The notes under the pieces: generated by a model | Told to the model about the DNA's origin: nothing | The model's input: only the letters and a program-made list of their open reading frames with translations | Database searches by the model: none | Position numbers and translations under genes: made by a program | Origin: Wenzhouxiangella sp. | GTDB lineage: Bacteria > Pseudomonadota > Gammaproteobacteria > Xanthomonadales > Wenzhouxiangellaceae | Length of the DNA: 7,997 bases | Assembly (NCBI GenBank): GCA_021767625.1 | Contig: JAASTB010000087.1 | Coordinates: forward strand, 1 to 7,997 | Direction: 5' to 3' | In this document: piece by piece, positions 1 through 7,997 of the stretch | Numbering within the stretch: position 1 is the first letter of the stretch | Layout: each line of letters opens with the position of its first letter

Positions 1-132
1 ATGCCGGGCGACAACGTGCAGATGACGGTGGAACTGATCGCGCCGATCGCCATGGAAGAAGGCCTGCGTTTCGCGATTCGCGAAGGCGGCCGTACCGTGG
101 GCGCCGGCGTGGTGTCGAAGATTATCGATTGA
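1..132 (+). CDS. tuf: Elongation factor Tu, C-terminal end (partial)
   Basis: The reading frame is open from base 1 and ends at TGA 130-132, giving the last 43 residues of EF-Tu. The fragment starts MPGDNVQM and contains GLRFAIREGGRTVGAGVV, the hallmark end of domain 3, the beta barrel that contacts the tRNA T-stem. EF-Tu is the cytoplasmic GTPase that brings aminoacyl-tRNA to the ribosomal A site. The ATG at base 1 is an internal methionine, not the start; the gene begins upstream of the window. A tuf copy directly before tRNA-Trp and secE is a common proteobacterial arrangement. Many such genomes carry a second tuf copy elsewhere, which cannot be seen here. Confidence 0.96.
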   Translation: MPGDNVQMTVELIAPIAMEEGLRFAIREGGRTVGAGVVSKIID

Positions 133-142
133 TGACGTTGCC

Positions 143-164
143 AGGGGGCGGCGCGCCGCCCCCT
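143..164. other. Perfect 22-base palindrome between tuf and tRNA-Trp
   Basis: Bases 143-153 are the exact reverse complement of 154-164: a GGGGGCGGCG arm meets its complement, with an 8-base GGCGCGCC core at 150-157. In RNA it would fold into a 9-bp GC stem with a 4-base loop. It starts 10 bases after the tuf stop and ends 19 bases before the tRNA. No T-tract follows it (AGCTTCCGAAA), so it is not a canonical intrinsic terminator. It may protect the 3' end of tuf mRNA or help tRNA processing; both roles are inference. Confidence 0.5.
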
Positions 165-183
165 AGCTTCCGAAACAGAGTTT

Positions 184-259
<76 letters not shown>

Positions 260-280
260 CCGATCAAGCAAGGCAACTCA

Positions 281-655
281 ATGGCTGCTGAAAAGACGTC
301 TGCACGCGACTACCTGTTCTGGTCCATCGGGCTGCTCATCGTGGCCGCCGGTTTTTATGGTTTCTACCAGTTCGCCGGTGATGTCATCACGCCGATCCGG
401 GCTGTCGGACTGTTGGTCGCGATCGTGATCGCGGCCTTCGTGATCGCCCAGACCACGCGCGGGCGGGATTTCTTCTCGTTCCTGCGCGAGGCCGACGTCG
501 AACGTCGCAAGGTGGTCTGGCCCACGCGTAGCGAGACCGTGCAGACCACGCTGGTCGTGATCGTGTTGACGATCATCGCCTCCATCGTGCTGTTCATCCT
601 CGACACGATCTTCGGCTGGGTGATTCGCCAGTTGATCGGTGCCGGGGGCAGCTGA
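281..655 (+). CDS. secE: Preprotein translocase subunit SecE
   Basis: A 124-residue inner-membrane protein that clamps and stabilises SecY in the SecYEG channel for exported and membrane proteins. Three hydrophobic helices are visible at about residues 12-31, 41-57 and 88-115, matching the three-helix E. coli type (127 residues) rather than the single-helix form of many bacteria. The conserved cytoplasmic amphipathic segment before the last helix is present at about 68-86, with EADVERRKVVWPTRSET; its WPT motif is diagnostic. The start was chosen at ATG 281, with AAGG at 270-273 as ribosome binding site. A longer frame from TTG 230 would run through the tRNA and is rejected. The gene overlaps nusG by one base. 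Confidence 0.95.
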   Translation: MAAEKTSARDYLFWSIGLLIVAAGFYGFYQFAGDVITPIRAVGLLVAIVIAAFVIAQTTRGRDFFSFLREADVERRKVVWPTRSETVQTTLVVIVLTIIASIVLFILDTIFGWVIRQLIGAGGS

Positions 656-1188
656 TGGCCAAGCAGTGGTACGTCGTGCACGCCTACTCGGGCTTCGAGA
701 AGGCGGTCAAGCGCTCCCTCGAGGAGCGCGTCAAGCGTGCGGGCATGGAAGACATGTTCGGCGAGATTCTCGTTCCCACCGAAGAGGTGGTCGAGATGCG
801 CAAGGGCGTCAAGCGGCGCAGCGAGCGCAAGTTCTTCCCGGGCTACGTGCTCGTGGAGATGGAAATGAACGACGACACCTGGCACCTCGTCAAGGACGTG
901 CCCAAGGTGATGGGCTTCATCGGCGGGCGCCAGGACCGGCCCGCGCCGATCAGCAAGGCGGAGGCCGATGCGATCCTGCAGCGCGTGCAGGAAGGCGTCG
1001 ACAAGCCGCGGCCGAAGGTGCTCTTCGAGCCCGGCGAGATGGTCCGGGTCACCGAAGGCCCGTTCAACGATTTCAGTGGTGTGGTCGAAGAGATCAACTA
1101 CGAAAAGAGTCGGCTTCGAGTGGCGGTATCGATCTTCGGACGATCCACGCCCGTGGAGCTGGACTTCAATCAGGTCGAAAAGCTGTAG
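655..1188 (+). CDS. nusG: Transcription termination/antitermination factor NusG
   Basis: A 177-residue protein (E. coli 181) that binds RNA polymerase across the clamp, suppresses pausing, assists Rho, and bridges the polymerase to ribosomal protein S10. The N-terminal NGN domain spans about residues 3-115, starting WYVVHAYSGFE and including RKFFPGYVLVEM at 58-69. A proline-containing linker leads to the KOW domain at about 124-177, with FEPGEMVRV, GPFNDFSGVVEE and a final VSIFGRSTPVELDF. ATG 655 shares its A with the secE stop (TGATG), and a G-rich stretch at 644-648 can act as Shine-Dalgarno, so translation is probably coupled to secE. The last codons and the stop lie in the left arm of a strong hairpin (1175-1211). 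Confidence 0.97.
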   Translation: MAKQWYVVHAYSGFEKAVKRSLEERVKRAGMEDMFGEILVPTEEVVEMRKGVKRRSERKFFPGYVLVEMEMNDDTWHLVKDVPKVMGFIGGRQDRPAPISKAEADAILQRVQEGVDKPRPKVLFEPGEMVRVTEGPFNDFSGVVEEINYEKSRLRVAVSIFGRSTPVELDFNQVEKL

Positions 1189-1211
1189 CGCTGCGCGCTG
1201 CAGCTTTTCGA
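1175..1211 (+). terminator. Hairpin over the nusG stop, possible partial terminator
   Basis: A 17-bp stem with one G-U pair: TCGAAAAGCTGTAGCGC at 1175-1191 pairs with 1195-1211 across a TGC loop. The left arm includes the last four nusG codons and the TAG stop. The layout AAAAG-stem-CTTTT resembles an intrinsic terminator whose 3' arm provides a short U-tract (1205-1208), but the tract is only four bases and CGATCCC follows, so termination would probably be partial. It sits at the boundary between the secE-nusG and rplKA units, where E. coli also separates transcripts. A role in mRNA 3'-end stability is an alternative. Confidence 0.45.
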
Positions 1212-1299
1212 TCCCGGACACCGATCCGGGATCTCCTTCGGACGGCACCGCGCCAACCGAAGGAGGGGCAAGGAACCGGCGGCTGGTAAGCAGCCCCGG
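1210..1299 (+). promoter_or_regulatory. Chain of stem-loops in the nusG-rplK spacer
   Basis: Three further hairpins follow the nusG one with almost no gap. The first is an 8-bp perfect stem, GATCCCGG 1210-1217 with 1226-1233. The second is a 9-bp perfect stem, CTCCTTCGG 1233-1241 with 1257-1265, plus an inner GGC/GCC (1244-1246 with 1252-1254). The third has nine pairs and one bulged C, at 1276-1285 with 1291-1299. Adjacent stems share one or two bases, so neighbours partly compete. CCCCG at 1294-1298 can also pair with CGGGG at 1313-1317, linking the chain to the putative L1 operator. I see no convincing sigma-70 promoter here, although an rplK promoter is known at this place in E. coli. Confidence 0.4.
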
Positions 1300-1312
1300 C
1301 ATTTGAACCAAA

Positions 1313-1358
1313 CGGGGAGCCGAAGGTCCTACGTGACCCGGCGCCAGAACCCGAGGAG
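1313..1358 (+). promoter_or_regulatory. Candidate L1 translational operator in the rplK leader
   Basis: In E. coli the L11-L1 operon is repressed by L1 binding an mRNA structure before rplK that mimics its 23S rRNA site. Here a nested helix can form: CGGG (1313-1316) with CCCG (1350-1353), an asymmetric loop of GA against GCCAGAA, then GCCG (1319-1322) with CGGC (1339-1342), a two-base AA bulge, and GGTC (1325-1328) with GACC (1335-1338) around a CTACGT loop. The outer stem ends on the first base of the Shine-Dalgarno GAGGAG (1353-1358), so occupancy could block ribosomes. The assignment rests on position and general architecture, not on an alignment. Confidence 0.42.
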
Positions 1359-1368
1359 ATAGTACAAC

Positions 1369-1803
1369 ATGGCTAAGAAAGTCACCGGTTACATCAAATT
1401 GCAGGTGCCGGCCGGCCAGGCCAATCCGAGCCCGCCCGTGGGCCCGGCTCTGGGTCAGCACGGCGTCAATATCATGGAGTTCTGCAAGGCGTTCAACGCC
1501 CAGACCCAGGATACGGAGCAGGGCCTGCCCATTCCGGTCGTGATCACCGTTTTCAACGACCGCAGTTTCAGTTTCGTCACCAAGACTCCGCCGGCGGCGG
1601 TGCTGCTGCGCAAGGCGGCCAAGATCCAGAAGGGTTCGGGTGAGCCGAACACCAAGAAGGTGGGCACGGTCACGCGTGAGCAGCTGGAAGAGATCGCCAA
1701 GATGAAAGAGCCCGACCTGACGGCAGCCGACATGGACGCCGCCGTGCGCACCATCGCCGGCAGTGCGCGCAGCATGGGCCTGAACGTGGAAGGAGTCGAG
1801 TGA
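1369..1803 (+). CDS. rplK: 50S ribosomal protein L11
   Basis: A 144-residue large-subunit protein at the base of the L12 stalk. It binds the GTPase-associated region of 23S rRNA (around E. coli 1067), is contacted by elongation factors, and is needed for RelA activation on stalled ribosomes. The N-terminal domain (about 1-70) carries the proline-rich PAGQANPSPPVGPALGQHG at 14-32, the thiostrepton-site face. The C-terminal rRNA-binding domain starts with KTPPAAVLLRKAA at 72-84 and ends in a helical SARSMG region. GAGGAG at 1353-1358 precedes ATG 1369. The TGA stop at 1801-1803 overlaps the rplA ATG by one base. Confidence 0.98.
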   Translation: MAKKVTGYIKLQVPAGQANPSPPVGPALGQHGVNIMEFCKAFNAQTQDTEQGLPIPVVITVFNDRSFSFVTKTPPAAVLLRKAAKIQKGSGEPNTKKVGTVTREQLEEIAKMKEPDLTAADMDAAVRTIAGSARSMGLNVEGVE

Positions 1804-2495
1804 TGGCCAAGTCGAAGCGTATTCGCGCAATTCGCGAACAGATCGAGCCGGGCAAGGTCTACGGCGTGGACGAAGCCTTGGACCTGCTCAAGTCGATGAG
1901 CAAGGTCAAGTTCACCGAGTCGGTGGACGTGGCTGTTCGCCTGGGCGTCGACCCGCGCAAGTCGGACCAGGTGGTCCGCGGTGCGCTGGTCCTGCCGCAC
2001 GGTACGGGCAAGAGCGTCCGCGTGGCCGTTTTCGCCCAGGGCGAGAATGCCGAAAAGGCTGAGGCCGCCGGTGCCGATATCGTCGGCATGGACGATCTGG
2101 CCGAGACCATCAAGGGCGGCACCATCGATTTCGATGTCTGCATTGCCACCCCGGACGCCATGCGTGTCGTCGGCAAGCTCGGCCAGGTGCTGGGCCCGCG
2201 CGGCCTGATGCCGAACCCCAAGGTGGGTACGGTCACCACGGACGTCGAAACGGCGGTCAAGAACGCCAAGGCCGGCCAGGTGCAGTTCCGGATCGACAAG
2301 GCCGGCATCGTGCACAGCACGATCGGAAAGGCCGATTTCGAGGTCAATGCGCTGCGCGAAAACCTGCAGGCGCTGGTCAGCGAGCTGGTCAAGGCCAAGC
2401 CGCCGGCCGCCAAGGGCCAGTATCTGCGCAAGATCGCCGTGTCGACCACGATGGGCCCGGGCCTGAGCGTCGACACGAGCAGCCTGAGCGTTTGA
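1803..2495 (+). CDS. rplA: 50S ribosomal protein L1
   Basis: A 230-residue protein of the mobile L1 stalk, which helps release deacylated tRNA from the E site; in E. coli it also represses its own operon. Visible hallmarks are VRGALVLPHGTGK at 58-70, the family signature GPRGLMPNPKVGTV at 131-144, and STTMGPG at 214-220, which holds the Thr-Met-Gly of the RNA-binding surface. ATG 1803 was chosen over GTG 1800 because it gives the standard MAKSKRIR start and has AAGGAG at 1790-1795 at good spacing. The one-base overlap with rplK suggests coupled translation, so a single operator before rplK could control both genes. Confidence 0.98.
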   Translation: MAKSKRIRAIREQIEPGKVYGVDEALDLLKSMSKVKFTESVDVAVRLGVDPRKSDQVVRGALVLPHGTGKSVRVAVFAQGENAEKAEAAGADIVGMDDLAETIKGGTIDFDVCIATPDAMRVVGKLGQVLGPRGLMPNPKVGTVTTDVETAVKNAKAGQVQFRIDKAGIVHSTIGKADFEVNALRENLQALVSELVKAKPPAAKGQYLRKIAVSTTMGPGLSVDTSSLSV

Positions 2496-2506
2496 AGCTG
2501 GACGTA

Positions 2507-2656
2507 GGTTTCAGGGTTCAGGTTTCAGGTTTCAGGAAAAGAATTGGAGGAGGAATGGTTAGCAGGTGACGAGGTCAGGAATCTGGAAAGGCTGTCGGCA
2601 AGCGCAGAGCTTAGCCAAAGCCCGCCCCTGAAACCTGAACCATGAAACCTGAAGCC
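2507..2656. repeat. Inverted pair of heptamer repeat arrays
   Basis: The left array (2507-2534) is four direct heptamers: three GGTTTCA and one GGGTTCA (the second). The right array (2629-2656) is four heptamers in the opposite sense: TGAAACC, TGAACCA, TGAAACC and TGAAGCC. In RNA the arrays could pair over about 30 positions, extended by GG 2535-2536 with CC 2627-2628, with three mismatches and one T-G pair. The 90-base interior has degenerate pieces in the same rhythm (GGTCA, GGAATCT) and a purine-rich AAAAGAATTGGAGGAGGA. No transposase, target duplication or clear terminal repeat is visible. It begins 12 bases after the rplA stop and lies upstream of the rplJ leader. Its function is unknown. 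Confidence 0.75.
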
Positions 2657-2667
2657 TTTCCTCCTTC

Positions 2668-2699
2668 CGGGCGTTCGCTTCCCCTCGGGGGAGCGCCCG
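2668..2699. other. GC-rich hairpin downstream of the heptamer element
   Basis: CGGG (2668-2671) pairs with CCCG (2696-2699), and after a four-base one-sided bulge CGCTTCCC (2676-2683) pairs with GGGGAGCG (2688-2695) around a CTCG loop (2684-2687), one pair being T-G. Twelve pairs in all make this one of the most stable local folds in the spacer. No T-tract follows on either strand, so it is not a canonical terminator. It starts 11 bases after the right heptamer array and may belong to that element or to the start of the rplJ leader. Confidence 0.5.
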
Positions 2700-2704
2700 T
2701 CCAA

Positions 2705-2914
2705 GACCGCGGGTCGAAGCCGGTGATGAGCCGGCGGCGGTAATGGTCCGAAAGGGCCGCCCGCGCAGATGGTGTCGCCCGATTATCCCGATTGCGGGAG
2801 AAACGGCCACCAGGGACCACGGCGACGACGCTGTGGAAGGTAAACGACCTCGAGAGAGGTTGGAAACTGAGAAATCCTCGTGGAGTTGACTCTGCTGGAT
2901 TTCCTCAACGGAGG
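2705..2914 (+). promoter_or_regulatory. Structured rplJ leader, candidate L10(L12)4 regulatory site
   Basis: In E. coli the L10-L12 complex represses rplJL by binding a folded leader upstream of rplJ. This stretch holds several local stems: GCCGG 2719-2723 with 2731-2735; GGC/GCC (2736-2738 with 2759-2761) enclosing GGTCC/GGGCC capped by a GAAA tetraloop (2750-2753); GTCGCC 2774-2779 with GGCGAC 2821-2826; a 7-bp stem 2845-2851 with 2856-2862 capped by GAGA; and GAAATCC 2871-2877 with GGATTTC 2897-2903, enclosing GAG/CTC. The last stem ends seven bases before the Shine-Dalgarno GGAGGT (2910-2915). I could not align a kink-turn to the known L10 leader, so the identity rests on location and density of structure. 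Confidence 0.45.
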
Positions 2915-2924
2915 TAGGTAGCCA

Positions 2925-3452
2925 ATGGCGCTCACACTCGAGCAAAAGAAGGCAGTGGTGGCGGAAGTCGCCGATGCGGCGAAGTCTGCTCACTCTGCAG
3001 TCGCTGCCGAGTACCGTGGGTTGACCGTCAGCGATATGACCGAACTGCGCCAGAAAGCGCGCAGCGAAGGCGTATACCTGAAGGTTGCCAAGAACACGCT
3101 GGTCAAGCGTGCCGTTGAGGGTACGGACTTTGAATGCATGAGCGAGGGCCTCGTCGGCCCGCTGCTGTTTGCGTTTTCCATGGAAGATCCCGGTGCCGCC
3201 GCGCGGCTCATCAAGGACTATGCCAAGGAAAACGACAAGCTGGTCGCACGCCTTGTGGCGGTCGGGGCCGAGCTTCACGATGCAAGTGAGCTCGATCGAC
3301 TGGCCAAGCTACCGACGCGCGATCAGGCGATCGCCATGCTGATGGGTGTCATGAAGGCGCCGATCGAGAAGTTTGTCCGCACCCTTGCCGAGCCGCACAC
3401 CAAGCTGGTTCGCACGGTCGCGGCGGTTCGCGACAGCAAGCAAGCTGCCTGA
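2925..3452 (+). CDS. rplJ: 50S ribosomal protein L10
   Basis: A 175-residue protein that anchors L12 dimers to the ribosome and binds 23S rRNA near L11, forming the base of the stalk that recruits translational GTPases. The N-terminal domain has the family features AEYRGLTVSDMTELR at 28-42 and the KNTL motif at 56-59. The C-terminal part after LPTRDQAIAMLMGVMKAP (129-146) is a long amphipathic helix to about 171, the platform for L12 N-terminal domains. The start ATG 2925 has GGAGGT nine bases upstream. It is followed by rplL after 46 bases, the universal stalk gene pair. A six-base T run just after the stop (3457-3462) lacks an adjacent stable hairpin. Confidence 0.98.
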   Translation: MALTLEQKKAVVAEVADAAKSAHSAVAAEYRGLTVSDMTELRQKARSEGVYLKVAKNTLVKRAVEGTDFECMSEGLVGPLLFAFSMEDPGAAARLIKDYAKENDKLVARLVAVGAELHDASELDRLAKLPTRDQAIAMLMGVMKAPIEKFVRTLAEPHTKLVRTVAAVRDSKQAA

Positions 3453-3498
3453 ATCATTTTTTGACTATCAAGCAAAACCCTATTTGGAGTAACTGAAA

Positions 3499-3879
3499 AT
3501 GGCCGTTTCCAAAGACGATATTCTCGAAACCATTTCCGAAATGAGCGTGATGGAGGTTGTCGACCTCATCGAAGCCATGGAAGAAAAGTTCGGCGTGTCC
3601 GCTGCTGCCCCCGTGGCCGTGGCCGGTGCCGCTGCTGGTGGTGGCGAAGCCGCCGCTGCCGAAGAGCAGACCGAATTCGACGTGGTTCTCGCCAGCTTCG
3701 GCGACAACAAGGTTGGCGTCATCAAGGCCGTCCGTGGCATCACGGGCCTGGGTCTGAAGGAAGCCAAGGAACTGGTCGAAAGCGCTCCGGCTCCCGTCAA
3801 GGAAGGCGTGGAGAAGGACGAAGCCGAAGACATCAAGAAGCAGCTGGAAGAAGCGGGTGCGACCGTCGAGGTCAAGTAA
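3499..3879 (+). CDS. rplL: 50S ribosomal protein L7/L12
   Basis: A 126-residue acidic stalk protein present in several copies per ribosome; it captures EF-Tu, EF-G, IF2 and RF3 and stimulates their GTPase activity. The N-terminal dimerisation and L10-binding domain covers about 1-33 (DDILETISEMSVMEVVDLI). A flexible alanine/glycine hinge follows at about 34-56. The globular C-terminal domain (about 58-126) contains the factor-binding helix around NKVGVIKAVRGITGLGLKEAKELVE (70-94). GGAG at 3486-3489 precedes the ATG, and the 46 bases before the start are notably A/T-rich for this GC-rich region. Low structure there would suit the high expression this gene needs to exceed L10. Confidence 0.98.
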   Translation: MAVSKDDILETISEMSVMEVVDLIEAMEEKFGVSAAAPVAVAGAAAGGGEAAAAEEQTEFDVVLASFGDNKVGVIKAVRGITGLGLKEAKELVESAPAPVKEGVEKDEAEDIKKQLEEAGATVEVK

Positions 3880-3912
3880 CCATTCCGCATATTCAGCTGA
3901 TTGATGGAAGCA

Positions 3913-3952
3913 GGGCTGGGTGCCTGAAAGGTGCCCGGCCCGTTCCCGTTTG
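3913..3952 (+). terminator. Candidate rplL-rpoB attenuator hairpin
   Basis: A 12-bp stem pairs GGGCTGGGTGCC (3913-3924) with GGTGCCCGGCCC (3930-3941) around a TGAAA loop; three of the pairs are G-U type. The following GTTCCCGTTTG (3942-3952) is only moderately T-rich, so a partial stop is more likely than a full one. In E. coli a partial terminator in this same spacer reduces rpoBC transcription relative to the ribosomal genes. The hairpin lies 33 bases after the rplL stop and is the only good candidate in the spacer. Confidence 0.5.
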
Positions 3953-4051
3953 TACCACGCAAGTGGTCGCTGCCCAGGGATGTAACCGGGTGCCACGGCA
4001 GCATTGTATGACAAGTCCCGGCCGACGCAACACCAGGTGGGAAAGACGCTC
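3953..4051 (+). promoter_or_regulatory. rpoB 5' leader
   Basis: Between the attenuator and rpoB there is a 5-bp stem ACCAC/GTGGT capped by a GCAA tetraloop (3954-3967), then GCTGCC (3969-3974) pairing with GGCAGC (3997-4002). The rest to 4051 is less structured. A purine stretch AGGTGGGAAAG (4035-4045) is the probable ribosome binding site, though its best match to the Shine-Dalgarno consensus is imperfect. I see no sigma-70 promoter. RNase III processing occurs in this spacer in E. coli, but no clear long duplex is evident here. Confidence 0.3.

Positions 4052-7997
<3,946 letters not shown>

Noticed and set aside
1303..1331. Possible promoter for rplK (TTGAAC with GTCCTA)
   Set aside because: The -10 match is poor and lies within the L1 operator candidate. 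An rplK promoter may exist, but this evidence does not support one.
364..1830. Minus-strand open frame of 488 codons over secE, nusG and rplK
   Set aside because: It crosses three certain genes and two spacers, has no recognisable domain, and results from the same GC codon bias.
2886..2914. Possible -35 TTGACT before rplJ
   Set aside because: At 16-18 bases downstream there is no -10-like hexamer; the sequence there is the Shine-Dalgarno GGAGGT.
2496..2924. CRISPR-like array in the repeat-rich spacer
   Set aside because: The repeats are contiguous 7-mers with no unique spacers and no cas genes nearby.
2559..3278. Minus-strand frame over the rplA-rplJ spacer and rplJ
   Set aside because: Most of it is antisense to rplJ, and the spacer part runs through repeats and leader structure. 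No plausible product or start context.
3434..3462. Terminator after rplJ (CAGC/GCTG hairpin and six Ts)
   Set aside because: The stem is only four pairs and is nine bases from the T run. A terminator here would cut rplL from rplJ, which contradicts the known coexpression.
263..3475. Shared 9-mer ATCAAGCAA before secE (263-271) and rplL (3467-3475)
   Set aside because: Too short, and differently spaced relative to the starts; probably chance.

Overview
The window is a core translation and transcription locus of a GC-rich bacterium (roughly 60-65% G+C by eye). The gene order is the 3' end of tuf, tRNA-Trp(CCA), secE, nusG, rplK, rplA, rplJ, rplL and rpoB, all on the + strand. The proteins read as proteobacterial, most likely Gammaproteobacteria. 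RpoB aligns by recall with E. coli RpoB almost residue for residue through the rifampicin region, at a constant offset of +7. NusG has the short enterobacterial-type NGN+KOW layout, and SecE is the three-helix form. I cannot name a genus. Arrays of 7-base intergenic repeats loosely recall Xanthomonadales and relatives, but that is only an impression.

Layout. 1-132 is the end of tuf, followed by a perfect 22-base palindrome. tRNA-Trp (184-259) ends 21 bases before secE. secE and nusG overlap by one base (TGATG), and a strong 17-bp hairpin covers the nusG stop codon. The 180-base nusG-rplK spacer is nearly filled by consecutive stem-loops, the last of which resembles an L1 translational operator ending at the rplK Shine-Dalgarno. 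rplK and rplA also overlap by one base. The 429-base rplA-rplJ spacer has two parts: an upstream element of two oppositely oriented 7-base repeat arrays plus a GC-rich hairpin, and a downstream structured leader where L10/L12 autoregulation is expected. rplJ and rplL are 46 bases apart. The 172-base rplL-rpoB spacer contains a hairpin placed like the classical partial terminator there. rpoB runs off the window after 1315 codons with no stop or frameshift.

How the genes work together. EF-Tu delivers aminoacyl-tRNA; L11, L1, L10 and L12 form the ribosomal stalk and the L1 arm where EF-Tu and other GTPases act; NusG couples the ribosome to RNA polymerase; RpoB is the polymerase beta subunit; SecE is part of the membrane channel for exported proteins. 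The non-coding structures fit a scheme in which the ribosomal proteins are made in balance with rRNA and the polymerase subunits are made at a lower level than the stalk proteins.

I found no new multigene system. The genes are ordinary. What deserves a second look is the spacers, mainly the inverted heptamer arrays at 2507-2656 and the chain of hairpins at 1175-1358.
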